Of a DNA stretch of 64,000 nt, positions 11,881 through 24,058 are shown piece after piece (position 1 is the first letter of the stretch; each line of letters begins with the position of its first letter). The DNA is from Panax quinquefolius. Lineage: Eukaryota > Streptophyta > Magnoliopsida > Apiales > Araliaceae. Under the pieces are notes generated by a model that worked only from the letters and a program-made list of their open reading frames with translations, had not been told where the DNA came from and did no database searches. A program made the translations under genes and the position numbers. Location of the stretch: the NCBI GenBank assembly GCA_020205615.1, contig CM035170.1, forward strand, positions 33,170,123 through 33,234,122, in the 5' to 3' direction.

Positions 11881-11954
11881 GTCATTTTGTTTCACTGGGA
11901 TTCGTTTCTTTAAAAATATTTTTCATCATCTTGGTCTTAAATGATGATATTATT

Positions 11955-12090
11955 GAATATCTTTATTGTGTAAAAAAGATGAATGATATTTGAAGAATAT
12001 CTTTGGCCCGTAGAGCAAAGATGAGCAGTGTTTAGATGAACATGACCAATCGATGAATATCTTTGGCTGTAGTGCAAAAGATGAATATTT
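11955..12090. repeat. LTR minisatellite, 'gaatatctttgg' type
   Basis: About three diverged copies of a unit with 'gaatatctttgg' and '(g/c)tagtgcaaagatga'. Equivalent arrays occur at 19150-19290, 60240-60370 and 63850-63965. Confidence 0.75.
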
Positions 12091-12632
12091 GATTCGGATA
12101 TATATTGATTGATGCTACTGGGGATAAAAGATAGAGCGATGAACTTTTAAATTCATACATAGAAGATAGTAGTTTGCATTCTCTACTTAACTCTTCTAAT
12201 GAATTATTATTTCATTGCGAATATTGATTTAAAATTTGTTGTCTATTGATTCTATTAGATTTTTTCTGTTGAAGACTAACGATAATTTGTTGTATATTAT
12301 CTTAGTCATAATATTCTTTCTTGAGCAAGTTGAGCTCACCCTTTTCCTTTTGTTCCATTTTTCTCGGGAGGCGAGAATATAGCGAAATGCATTAGCCTGG
12401 GTATGGAATGAAGGTTCTAGATAGAGTTGTTTAGTAGTCCTCACCATTTTTGTAAAGTAATGTATCAATAAATGTGATGAGAATTTATTTGAGTATAGAT
12501 ATTGTCTAGAAGATAATATTTGTATTCAAACTCACAGCTTTTCTTGTTGTAATAATAAAGTTGTAATTGTTTACGTACCATGTATTGACAACTCGAATGG
12601 GTGATGTATACCTATTTTGGGGGCGTCGCGGT

Positions 12633-12644
12633 TGGTATCGAGCT
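12633..12644 (+). other. primer-binding site
   Basis: TGGTATCGAGCT lies two bases after the LTR end. It is a mutated form of the initiator-Met tRNA complement seen in the relatives. The leader 'agggatatgatctctgg' follows. Confidence 0.75.
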
Positions 12645-12800
12645 TAGGGATATGATCTCTGGCGGAGATCGGGGAATAGAACTAGGAGGGAGGCGAGTAA
12701 ATCCTTCGCTAGTGTGTCCTACCTAAGCTTATTTGTTAGTTGGTCAAGATATATAGGGATATTATGTGATATATTGATTTCCTTAATTAACCCTTGTTTT

Positions 12801-14010
12801 ATGGCAAGATTTGAGAATGTCGAACCGAGAATATTAACAATGGAAATGAGACCGTGGAGACGCTTTTGTACTCACCAACGAGGAGAACGTGCAACAGTGG
12901 CAATGTTCCTCCCGTGAACAACACCAATGAAAGCGAGATGATGAGCGAGGGGATGTTTAGAAGCTTTTTTGCGATTCATGCAAAATCAGACGAGGAGACT
13001 CGTGTTCAAAATACTGAGGAGGAAATGATAGCAATTCACGGGTTATCACAAACCAAATAGTTCAAAGAGTTGGGACCACGAATTTAAGGGAAAGCCGGAT
13101 CCGATCATGGCGGAAACATGGGTCAAGCAAATTACCAAGATATTCGATGTCTTGGGATGCACGGAGGAACAGAAGGTTCCATTCGCCACCTTTATGTTAA
13201 AGTGGCGAGGTAGACTCACTGGTGGGGAGTGCGTAAGCGTACCCATCCGGCCCGTACTTTTCGGCATGTCTTGGGAGACGTTTGAAACTATTTAATGACA
13301 AATACTTTCACGAAAGTGTTCGTCATATAAAGGAAGTGGAGTTCATCAGATTAGAACAAAACAACATGGCGGTGTCTCAAAGACGAGGCAAAGTTTGTAG
13401 AGTTATCTAGGTTTGCACCTCATTTGGTGGAGAATGAGGAGCGTATGACGCGGATGTTTCGAGAGGCTTGAAAACACGATACGACAATATCTCATTTCTC
13501 ATAAATTTTCTCTCTATTCAGGATGTTGTTAACGAGGGCTCAATTGTTAGAGTGAGATAACGAGTATGTTCAACCGAGGGACCATAACCGAGGATCGTAC
13601 CGCAGAGATAGCGATCAATAGAATAATGATAACCGGCGGAGAAAGAAAGCAGACGGACAAAATGGTAACCACTCTGGTGGTAATCATGGCCATGAAAATA
13701 GAAGAAGCGAAGTGGGAGGAGATTTTAAAAAGAGGAGATTTAAAAACGACTATGTGAAGACGATAAAGGTCTCAAGAAACAACCTGGTTCTAAGGGAGAG
13801 AGAACGACCACCCATTATATCTTATAAATGCGGAAAGGAGGACATATCGGTCAAAGCGCCCCAACAGTTCAAGGTATGCTATAATTATGAAAAGGAAGGA
13901 CATATCGCCGAGATCAGTTATGCGAGGCGAAACCTAGTTCAATGGGGACGGTGACTCAAAAGCCTCGTCCCGAGAAAAGTCAAAGTCAACGATTTCGGAA
14001 GAGCGTTTGT
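12801..14010 (+). pseudogene. gag (broken)
   Basis: Short frames carry gag motifs: MSEGMFRSFF (12938-12970), then MAETWVKQITKIFDVLGCTEEQKVPFATF (13107-13190), then a degenerate SRFAPHLVENEERMTRMF. The zinc-knuckle region is decayed, for example CYNYEKEGHIAEIS where CYNCGKEGHIAR.C is expected. At least five frame changes are needed to follow it. It would be the nucleocapsid precursor. The start corresponds to the ATG at 4493 in the minus-strand relative. Confidence 0.8.
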
Positions 14011-14540
14011 TGTGGATCGGTCAAAATCGAGAACCCAAACGAGGTGATCACGGGTAAGCTATTTATAAATTCTTGCGAAGTTTATACCTTACTTGATACC
14101 CGGTGCTACCCATTCATTTATCTCCCGCATGTTCTCAACGTTTAAACTTGACTCAGGAGAAATTAGACTTTGACCTATCTCGTGGAAACTCCGTTAGGAG
14201 AAACTTTCATCACATCCACTATTTATAAATCTTGTTTGATTCAAGTTGGCACCATCACCTTACCATTGACCTTATCTCTTTAAAAATACTTGCTTTTGAT
14301 GTGATTTTAGGGATTGATTGGTTAACTACTCATCATGCCAAAATTTATTATTTTCGTAAGGTTGTTAGTTTTCATATTCCTAACCAAACTTTGTTATGTA
14401 ATTCAAGCAACTAAACCATTAAAATCAATCATCGTCATATCTAATCATAAAGCTATTCGTTTATTAAAAAGCGGATGTCAAGCTTTCTTAGCCCATGTTA
14501 TGGATTTGAATAAAGACACGTCAAATTTGAATAATATTCT
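14011..14540 (+). pseudogene. aspartic protease region (broken)
   Basis: The frame reads NPNEVITGKLFINSCEVYTLLDTR. The catalytic DTG has become DTR. Further on, LISLKILAFDVILGIDWLTTHHAKI (14265-14340) is the conserved C-terminal half including ILGIDWL. Two frame changes separate these pieces. The loss of Gly in the active site and the shifts make it inactive. Confidence 0.82.
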
Positions 14541-15489
14541 GTTGTTATTGACTTTCCCGACGTATTTCACGAAGAACTTCCGGCCTACCCCGTAGCGTGA
14601 AGTTGAATTCTTTATTGATCTTGAACACCGTACAAAGCCCATTTCTAAACCCCATATCGAATGGCTCCTATTGAACTTCGGGGAGTTAAAGGTCCAACTA
14701 CGAGGAATTGTTGGACATCGGTTTTATTCGTCCCAAGTACATCTCCTTGGGGTGCTCTGTTTTATTCAGAAAAGAAGAAAGCGGGAGTATGCGACTTTTG
14801 TATTGACTATCGGAATTGAACCATGTCACCATCAAGAATAGGTATCCTCTCACCTCGTATTGATGACTTGTTTGACCGATTCTTAAGGGGCACAATTTTT
14901 TCAAAATCAATCTTCGCTCGGATATCATCATTTGAAGATTAGGCGAGGATATTCCAAAGACCGCCTTGTAACTTCGGTATGGGCATTATGAATTCTTAGT
15001 CATGTCTTTCGGACCGACTAATGCTCCTCGCGACTTTCATGGATATGATGAACCGAGTATTCAAGGAATATTTGGATCGGTTTGTTGTTGTCTTTATTGA
15101 TGACATCCTCATATATTCCAAAAGTCATGAAGATCATGAGCACCATTTGAAGTTTGGTACTCAAAGGCTTCGTAAAAACAAACTATATGCCAAATTGAAG
15201 AAATGCGAGTTCGGCTTGAGGAAGTAGCATTTCTTGGGCACGTGGTGTCAAAACATGGAGTATCCAAGTGGACCCGGCGAAGATTGAAGCAATACAAAGT
15301 TGGGAGCAACCAAAGTCGGTGACCAAAGTACGTAGCTTTCTGGGTCTAGCTGATTATTATCGGAGATTCATGGAAGGATTTTCTCAAATCGCTACTCCAT
15401 TAACTCAGCTAACTCGGAAGGATACAAAATTCATTTGGAGCGAAGAATGCGAGAAGAGTTTCCAAGAGCTTAAGAGGAGACTTATTTAA
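14541..15489 (+). pseudogene. reverse transcriptase (broken)
   Basis: Scattered N-terminal pieces (PISKPHIEWLL, DFCIDYRN) lead to an open frame at 15021-15227. That frame has [16 protein letters not shown] and the catalytic box [11 protein letters not shown] second frame at 15268-15489 has the thumb [15 protein letters not shown] and [15 protein letters not shown]. The palm SKIDL segment around 14900 is frame-shifted. The same motifs are intact at 1841-2515. Confidence 0.88.
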
Positions 15490-15900
15490 GCACTGCTCTA
15501 ACAATACCATCCGGTTCGGATGAATTTGTTATCTACAAATGATGCTTCGTGCAAAGGGTTAGGATGTGTTCTCATGCAACGTGGGAAAGTCATAGCTTAT
15601 GCCTCGCGATAACTTAAAGAATATGAGAGGAATTATCCTACTCATGATCTAGAGTTAGCGTGATGCGTTTCAGCTTAAAGATATGGAGGCACTATCTATA
15701 TGGGGAGAAAGTGGAGATATATTCACCATAAAAGCCTTAAATATTTCTTCACTCAAAAAGAACTCAACATGTGGCAATGACGTTGGCTCGAGCTATTGAA
15801 AGACTACGACCATACTATTCAATACCATCCCGAAAAGCGAACGTGGTAGATGACGCGTTGAGTAGAAGATCATATCTTGGGGAATGAGTGCGATGATGTC
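15490..15900 (+). pseudogene. RNase H (broken)
   Basis: After a TAA that closes the RT frame, the three frames together give TNDASCKGLGCVLMQRGKVIAYASR, then the [21 protein letters not shown] segment and an ADALSRRS-like end. It degrades the RNA strand during reverse transcription in intact relatives. Single-base indels interrupt it at least three times. Confidence 0.75.
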
Positions 15901-17324
15901 AAGTATCGCGATAGAGCCAACTTTAATAGAAAAAGTTAAGGTTGCTCGAGCCACCAGGCAGGAAATGATCCGTATAAAGAAGAAAGTACAAGAAGGAGCT
16001 ATTAGAAAGCGAGAATTGATGAAGAAGGAATACTTGAGTCCACTCTAGACTTTGTGTTCCTAACGACTACGATTTGAAGTACAAGATTATGATGGAGGCA
16101 CACAATACACCATTTGCAATCCATCTGGAAGTACTAAAATGTATCGTGATCTTGACATACATTTTGGTGGAACAATATGAGAGAGAGATTGCAAAGTTTA
16201 TCTCGATGTGTTTAACTTGTCAACGTGTAAAGGCGAGCATCTAGTACCTAAGGGTCCGTTGCAACCACTTGAGATTCGAAATGGAAGTGGGAACATATTA
16301 CCATGGATTTCGTTCTGGGTCTTCCTACGGTTTCTCAAGGCATCAATGCTATTTGGGTTATTGTTGATAGATTAACCAAGTCCGCTTTCATTTTTCTTGA
16401 GACACGGAGACTTATTCCTTGAACGTCTTGCTAGTATGTGACGTGAATGAGATTGTGAGGTTGCATGGCATGCATGTATCCATAGTTTCGGATCGTGACC
16501 CAAGATTCACTTCAAGATTTTGGGTTAGCTTGCAAAAAGCTATGGGCACGGATTTACTGATTGATTTAAGATACCATCCTCAAATGGACAGGGACAATCG
16601 AGAGGACTATTCAAACTCTTAAAGATCTATTAAGACTCGTGTCCTAGACTTCAAGGCGGTTGGGATAAGTATTTACCATTGGTGGAATTCTCCTACAACA
16701 ATAGTTATTAGGCAAGTATAGGTGTGGCTCCATTTGAAGCATTATATGGAATAAAGCTGTCCGCTCTCCAATATGTTGGGATGAGGTGGGTGAAGCAACA
16801 TTGTTGGGACCCGGAAAGTTAGTCACGTATGACTCACCGAAAAGATCCAAATAATTCGACAACGTATACAAACGGCACAAGATCGACAAAAGAGTTATGC
16901 GGATCTTCATCGAAAGGACGTGGAATTTAGTATAGGGGATCATGTATTATTGCGAGTTGCTCCATGGAAGGGAGTTACAAGATTTGGGAAGAGAGGAAAG
17001 CTCAATCCACGATTTATTGGTCCATTTCAAATTCTTGACCGAGTAGGAAATGTAGCCTATAGACTCGCGTTACCTCCGAGTATGTCTCGTGTTCATAATG
17101 TGTTTCACATATCTGTACTTCGTAAATATATGAAAGACCCAAACCACGTTATAGAGTTAAAACCGGACGAGATAGCCGAAGACTTAACGTATGAGGAGGT
17201 ACCTGTCAAGATATTGGATAGGAAGGAGCATGTCCTACGCGCAAAGGTCATACCACAAGTTAAAGTTCTGTGGAGGAATCATGCTATAGAGGAAATGACC
17301 TGGGAATTGGAAACGGAAATAAAA
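15901..17324 (+). pseudogene. integrase and chromodomain-like tail (broken)
   Basis: Pieces of the HHCC zinc finger lie near 16090-16230, followed by the core (NEIVRLHGMHVSIVSDRDPRF at 16446-16508). The best preserved part is the 152-residue frame 16920-17378. It holds VLLRVAPWKGV, the GPF motif NPRFIGPFQILDRVGNVAYRL, HISVLRKY and the chromodomain-like WRNHAIEEMTWELE. From about residue 135 this frame reads LTR sequence, because the 3' end of the gene and the first 82 bp of the LTR are deleted. Confidence 0.85.
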
Positions 17325-18575
17325 TGGATAGTTAGGGGTAAAATACGCAAATATTTCAAAATAAGCAAGTGGTTATAAAATATTAATTGTTGTCGGGGAA
17401 TATTCGTTTGGTCGTGGAATATTCATGCGTCGAGGAATATTAAATGCGCCAGTAGCGACCGTGTGTGGACCCCATGCGGAAAGCGATTGGATGAAGAAAA
17501 CGACAAATATAAGTTGTTTAAAAATAACAGGCAGTAGTTATTACAGTTAATCTTGTTAAAATACTAAATTGGTTAAAACACAAGAAGATTACGATATTGC
17601 ACCAATTATTGATTCTTACGTAAGAAGGCACTACTCAATAATGGTTACTGATAATTCTTATTCAAAGATTTTATTGATTTAATAATTCTTTGCGTTGATA
17701 TTTTATATTGTTGTCGTTTCAATAATTGTCATTACACGGTATTTTTCATTATCGAAGCAATAATTCATATTATCCCGAATAATATTATTAGATAACATTA
17801 TTGGCAATGTCTAGAAAGTTTTGTCTAAGGAGAGGTTTGGTCACCTCAATTGCTGCGCCAAGAAGGAGAAATTCTTATTGGAAAGCCTCTTTCCAGAAGC
17901 GTATGCGGTTGTCAATATTGTGATTCTATAATATTATTTGTGAATAATTAATTATTGATTCATATGATGAGGAAAATATTGATTTTATGTGGATATAGAT
18001 GGAGAAAAATTTTAATGTGACAATTGTTGAAAATTGAAATTTTATCTTTTTCCGATAAGATAATTCATTTAAATGTATTATTATATTTTAAATATATAAT
18101 AATGGTGATATTTTTACAACGAATGTGGGATATATGAGTATACGAGGAGGAAGAGTATTTTGTTGCAATAAATGTTTAAAACATGTTAAACATGTCAAAT
18201 TGGACCCCATTTATCGACCGAAATTTGATTATACCGTAAAATCGCCTGTTGTGGATTTCGGTCAAATTTAGTTTGGAATTTGGAAAAACTTTCTTACGCA
18301 AAGTTGTAGAGAATTGAATTTCCTATAAAAAGTCGCGAGATTCAAATTTTTGATAAAAGGGCTATTTATTGTGAATTATTGAAGTTACGAAGCTCAAAAT
18401 AATTGATTTTGGAAGTTTTAATTATTATTTTAAAGAAAAACGTTTTTTTGCATTTAAGTGGGCTAACATGTGATATTAATTGCTGAAATTAGATCTTCAA
18501 AGATGTGCTAAGGAAATTTATAATATATATTAATATTTTATTAAATTTTTCGCTTGATCATTCTAAACATTTTCC

Positions 18576-18583
18576 TATAAATA
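18576..18583 (+). promoter_or_regulatory. LTR TATA box
   Basis: TATAAATA in the 3' LTR, in the same context as 11368-11375. Confidence 0.7.
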
Positions 18584-18746
18584 GGGTGCTTGGGTTAGAA
18601 TTGAAAATCACACCGTAAACTGAAGTTTTCTCTCTATATTATCAAGCGTATTCTTGTGAGTATTTTGAGTATACTTTGAGTATTGTTAGGCGGCAACTTC
18701 CTTCAAAGACTATACCCTAGATTCCAAATTAGAAGTACTAATCTTC

Positions 18747-18754
18747 GAGGTAAG
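18747..18754 (+). promoter_or_regulatory. predicted 5' splice site in the LTR
   Basis: GAG|GTAAG, 174 bp after the TATA box, equivalent to 11541-11549. Confidence 0.45.
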
Positions 18755-19804
18755 GGATATTATTTTTTTCAGTAATGATATTATTTCTTCAATATCATTA
18801 TGTTGAAATATTGATCGAAGTTTTATCAAATTTGGAACTTTTGGTGTCTGGAGTTACTTATTCACGATATCAAGACTTTATTCACGATATCGACACTATT
18901 CACAAATATAGGCACTATTCATCGAAAAATGAAAAATTTTCTTTTCGTCCAAAATATCTAATCTCGGATACTAGCTTTGATTGTATCCATATTTTGATCA
19001 TTCTTGAATTTTACACCATCGTGATTATTTTTGAGGTATTTTTGGACGTGGATAAAACAAAGTACTAATCCTTAATCCTTAATCCTTGTCATTTTGTTTC
19101 ATTGGATTCGTTTCTTTAAAAATATTTTCATCATCTTCATCTTAAATGATGATATTATTGAATATCTTTGGCTGTAGTCAAAAGATGAATGATTTCGAAG
19201 AATATCTTTGGCCCGTAGTGCAAAGATGAGCAGTATTTAGATGATCATGATCAATGATGAATATCTTTGGCCCAGTAGTGCAAAGATGAATATTTGATTC
19301 GGATATATATATTGATTGATGTTACAGGATAAAAGATAGAAGATGAACTTTTAAATTCATACATAGAAGATAGTAGTTTGCATTCTCTACTTAACTCTTC
19401 TAATAAATTATTATTTTCATTTTAATATTGATTTAAAATTTGTTGTCTATTGTATTCTATTAGATTTTTCCTCGTTGAAGACTAACGATAATTTGTTTTA
19501 TATTATCTTAGTCATAATATTCTTTTATGGAGCTAGTTGAGCTCACCCTTTTCCTTTTGTTCCATTTTTCTCGGGAGGCGAGAATATATAGTAGTACAGT
19601 CTGGGGTATGGAATGAAGGTTCTAGAGAGAGTTGTTTAGTAGTCCTCACCATTTTTGTAAAGTAATGTATCAATAAATGTGATGAGGATTTATTTGAGTA
19701 TAGATATTGTCTAGAAGATAATATTTGTATTCAAACTCACAGTTTTACTGTTGTAATAATAAAGTTGTAGTTGTTTCTGTACCATGTATTGACAACTCAG
19801 AATG

Positions 19805-19908
19805 TGTTGAAGATATTCAACGATAAATTTTTAAAAGAGATTTGGTGAAAACCGAGTAAGGGATATTTCTTTATTTTCAAGGACGGAATCGTTATAAGGA
19901 GGGAAGGA
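19805..19908 (+). other. 3' internal tail of another gypsy element, ending in a PPT
   Basis: About 100 bp with no match to the Tekay-like tail end in 'aaggagggaagga' (19896-19908), a polypurine tract directly before an LTR start. It is the only internal sequence left of the element that owned the LTR at 19909. Its left edge is an abrupt junction with the truncated LTR. Confidence 0.6.
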
Positions 19909-20829
19909 TGTGACAACCCGAATTTTCATAAGTTATTAAAATAAGAATTTAATAATTAAAATTCTTTTTATGAGGTGTATATATTTTGAATTATGTGATT
20001 TAGTGTGAAGAGAATTATATATTCATATGTTGGAGAATGTGAGATTTAATAGTTAATTAAAAAATTTAAAGAAATTAAATAATATTAGTTAATTTAATTA
20101 AGTTGAAATTATGTTATGAGATAATATAATTTTAATTGTTATGCCTTGTGGGCAATGGAAATTATTATGAGTTAAGTTTCATAAATAGTGTGAATAATTC
20201 ACTTAATTAAAATAGTGAATTAATACAAGTATAATTGATTTAATAAAGTGAGAAGGTAATATATTGCATGAAAATGTAAATGTTAGTATAATGCGAGTAA
20301 AATATTTATTAAGTATATTAAATATTTTAGTTGGAAACTTTATGGAATAAAATGAATATTTATGGTATTAAATAAATATTTGATGAAAATTGTCATGGAT
20401 AGTTTATTTAAATGTGATTAAATAGATGGGATTTATACGTATTTTATTACTTGCGAGTATAATGGTGATATTCTAATTTAATTAAATAATTAAATTAGAT
20501 GAGTGAGAATTTGTTAAATAATGTTATGATTATAATGGTTGAATAGAAATTATAATTTTCCGATAAGGTTAATTTTATTTCTTAAGGAATTAAAGGTACA
20601 TAATCTAGTTTATATTTCTAGTTTATGTGTTCTTGAGTTTCTTTTAAAATTGGGGTTTTGGTTAATGAATTTGTGGTTTTGATGTTATATATGTTATTAG
20701 ATATTTATAATTTGATAATGGTCATCTAGAAACAATTTTTCAGAAATCAAATTCATTTATTTATACTAAAGAAGAGAAAATTGGGTTTTGATTGTAATGT
20801 GTGTTTTGGTGTACTTTGGGACTAAAGTT

Positions 20830-23817
20830 TGTCAGGAATAATCATGTGAATGTTATTCCTATTTATATATGATTTGATTATGATATATATATGAATGAAT
20901 ATTCAAGTATGCTTGCATTAAGAAAAGCTGTAAAGTCCTTTAATAGATAATAGAAACATGTGTACAAGGACTTGGAATGAATTGATCAATTATGTTAGGT
21001 TGATCCTACATAAGCAAAACAGCTTTGTAAAGTCCTTAAAAAGAAATAATGTACAAGGACAATAAAAGTAGAAAGATCAAGCATGTAAGGTTGATTTAAT
21101 GATGTAATAGATAAGCATATTCGATCGCCGAAAGCTTTGCGCACTGTAAATCGAGATGCCGCCGGAAGAGTCAAGGAAAACTCGAGAGTCACAAGGTAGA
21201 ATCGTAGTCGCAAGATAGTAGATCTGGAGTTCGTGAGCCGCCCGAGAGAGACGAGGAAGGATCGTAGTGTGTCGAGTAGAACTTCCTCGAGTAGAAGTCT
21301 CACCGAGGAAGTCATGTTCGAGAATCGTGAGAGACACCGCCTAACAGCCGATAGAACATCTGCCGAAGCCAAGTCAGAAACATAGACTACACTCAGAGTC
21401 GTAGAGTCTACTGATGCCGAAGCGAAGTCAAGCATCATAGACTACACTCTGAGTCGTAGAATCTATTGATTACATGCAGAGATCATAGTCAAGAAATATC
21501 AGATGAAGACATCGAGCACAAAGACAGAAATCAGTAGAGTGTCAAGATCTGATCCCGAAGTTGTAGTGTCTGCACAGCCGAAGCTGAATCGTAGAGTGCA
21601 GAACTACGACCTCAACAGATGTGCTCACAATGCATAGGTAGAATCTTAGAGCAAATACGATTCTCAACTAATGAGCACTCCCAGAATATCCAAAGGAATG
21701 AAGCCTCTGGTTGGCACTGCAAAGATATGTTTCACCTGTAGGGAACCAGAGAGCACTCAACGAATGACATTCAAGCTAACAGAAGATCTAAGAACCAACC
21801 CAATCAGCATCAAGATTGAGTTGTGATGCCATTAGAGGTGAAGTCTTCCACAAGGAGATCAGAAGAAGACTTGATGAATCGACTAAGGAAACTTAAGAAG
21901 TCAAAGAAATTGCCATGACAGATGCATGAAGACAACGATCTAGGAAGCAACCAGGATCGTAGTGTTTGCCAAACAAAGAAAGAACTGATGAAGTACATAC
22001 AAAGATACTGGACAGCTTTTGAAGAATAAGGCTAAAGTGATTAAGTATTGGGTCAGTCCATTGATGATCAGTGAACGGGAGATCACAAGGAGAAAGTGAG
22101 CTGGATACACCACAAATCTGAAGTGTCTTGCTATTCAGAAGGGGCCAGAACAAGGAATTCAAGTCATCAGTATCCAAGAACTATTGAGGCAAACAGAAGT
22201 GTTGAAGTACTGCACAAGAGAAGGAAGAGGTGTTCCATATTGAAGATCCAATCAACACTCTTCAAAGATCGTAGTGTTATCTCTACCAGATAACATGACA
22301 CTACAATCAGGTCCTCGAAGACATGCACCAGAATCATAGAGTTCGAATAGTTGAAGACTGAAGCATTGGCAACGGTTCAATCTGAAGGGTCATATTCGGA
22401 CAAGAGCTTATTGAGAGCATCGATGCAAAAGGACAACCTCTGATTGAGAAATCAGAAGGAGGAAATAAAGTCTTCGACCTGCCCAAGACATTAAAGTGAC
22501 ATCTTTAATGGGTAGGTGAAATAGTAGACTGCAATGTTAAAGAAAGTATGACTTGTCACATCAGCAGTCTACCTCTGTCAACTCGAGATCTGTGAAGACA
22601 TTTGAATAGCTTTCAACAGCTACTTTCCAACTGAAGGATTGGGAAGGAGTATAAATCAGGTAGAGCTTCAAAGATCGAAGGTTGCTAGAGTTGCCGAGTT
22701 TGGAGTAACGGTGGATTGTTCCAAACCATGTAAGATAGTGAGTCCGAAGGCTCACTCTACGATCCACCAAGAACACTCAGAGACATAAAAAGGAAGAAGT
22801 AGAAGTGAGAGTTCTACTACAAGAAGAGTGTTCTGAACTGCCGAGAGAAAGAAGAGCATCATGTCATCTTGGTGTCCATCATGGGAAGACTCTAAGTACC
22901 ATAGAGAAGAGCTCACAGTCATCTTAGAAAGTCCATCATGAGAAGACATCATGTATCAAGAAGGGAGATCATAAACGTTATCATGATGGCAAGCATGAGA
23001 AAGTTTCTAAGTACCTAGCAGAAGAGCTTACAGTCATCATAGAAACCCATCATGTACAGCCATCATGTATCAAGAGGAACGATCTTCAAGGCAGCCATCA
23101 AGGGATCATCCGAAGTGGTTGAGTAATCAAGAAGCCGAGCATCATGCAACACTCAACTGCACTTCAAGGGTGATCACACAAAGTCGCTAAGCATGAAGAT
23201 GTTCGAGCATGAAGACATCTTAGCATGACTCAAAGACCAACTCCAACAAACAAACAAACAACTCGAAGGTTGTGGCCTAAGGGCTCCTTGTCCGGAGGGA
23301 CTAAATGAAGTTCCAAACTGCTTTGGGCTTGAAGAGTTCCTAGGGAACTAGAGGAGTTTCAAGGTCATTGGCCTTGAAGAGTTCTTAGTGAAACTGAAGT
23401 CCCAAGGTCTTTGGCATTCAAGGAATCTTAGTGATTCGGTCTTTGCCCTTCCTTAGTTGAAATCCTACTAGTTGAAAGCAGAAGAGTAGATGAGGAGCTT
23501 GAGTCTGTGAACCACTTAAAACCCCTTGTGTCATTTACAGTATGTCATTTATATTATGTACTATAAACGCTATAATCTGCTTTATGTATGTTCTAAGCTG
23601 CTACTTAACCGAACTAACTCTACGAACAATGTATGTATGATTATGAATATATCAATGAAGGGGATCTTTTACTTATTCTGATGTGCTTAAAAAGATTCTT
23701 ATGTTTGTCATATGCTAATTTAATAGCAATACAAAATAAAAGAGAAAAGTATTTGAAATTAAAAAGTATCTATTCAACCCCCCCTTCTAGATCTATTGTG
23801 CCTACTGGGAACTAACA
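20830..23817 (+). mobile_element. solo LTR, 2,988 bp, target duplication AAGTT
   Basis: It starts TGTCAGGAATAA, ends GGGAACTAACA, and is flanked by AAGTT at 20825-20829 and 23818-23822. The terminal 'tattcaacccccccttctag' resembles LTR ends of Ty1/copia SIRE-type elements, but the family assignment is tentative. Two partial minus-strand copies lie at 30974-32601 and 52162-53933. It contains internal ~60-bp repeats with 'gactacactcagagtcgtaga' (21385-21470) and 'catcatg' repeats (22860-23100). No internal coding sequence is attached. Confidence 0.9.
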
Positions 23818-24050
23818 AAGTTGATGATAAATTCGTGATGGAAACTTTAAATTGATGGATGATTGTTGTTCTCCTCTATATAACGAAAACAACACAACTT
23901 GAACGGATTGAATTGGTTAAGAAACGAATTCGTGGCGAATGATTTTGCTTAACATGTTGAAAATATGAAAAATTAGTATAAACAAATTAGAATTAGTATA
24001 AATCAAGTCCCGCATCAACTAAATTGAGAACTTTACCACTTTGCTAAACC

Positions 24051-24058
24051 TATAAATA
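24051..24058 (+). promoter_or_regulatory. LTR TATA box
   Basis: TATAAATA in 'aaacctataaatagaagggc', inside the 2.94-kb LTR. Confidence 0.65.

Larger units (their letters stand above)
10049..12630 (+). repeat. 5' LTR, 2,582 bp
   Basis: It starts TGTAAGACCCC after TAATG and ends GGGGGCGTCGCG just before the PBS. It contains the U3 block 'gaggtttggtcact', a TATA box at 11368, a splice-donor-like GAGGTAAGGG at 11541, the 7-bp repeat 'tccttaa' at 11854-11880, and 'gaatatctttgg...gtagtgcaaagatga' repeats at 11955-12090. It matches 17325-19804 nearly throughout. Confidence 0.9.
10049..19804 (+). mobile_element. Tekay-like Ty3/gypsy element, decayed, 3' LTR truncated at both ends
   Basis: The order is 5' LTR (10049-12630), PBS, gag, protease, RT, RNase H, integrase, then a 3' LTR (17325-19804). 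The 3' LTR lacks its first 82 and last ~30 bases. Coding frames are broken into more than ten short pieces. LTR ends are TGTAAGACCCC and GGCGTCGCG, a mutated CACA. This element is more decayed than the one at 1-5725. Confidence 0.9.
17325..19804 (+). repeat. 3' LTR, truncated at both ends
   Basis: It aligns to 10131-12600 of the 5' LTR. It lacks the PPT, the TGTAAGACCCC start and the GGGGGCGTCGCG end. It keeps the TATA box (18576-18583), the GAG|GTAAGG donor (18747-18754) and the minisatellite at 19150-19290. It breaks at 'ctcagaatg', after which a different 3' leader begins. Confidence 0.88.

Noticed and set aside
21077..22293. Several 60-150-residue ORFs inside the 3-kb solo LTR
   Set aside because: They lie in overlapping frames on both strands, have no known motifs and are not kept open in the partial copies at 30974-32601 and 52162-53933.
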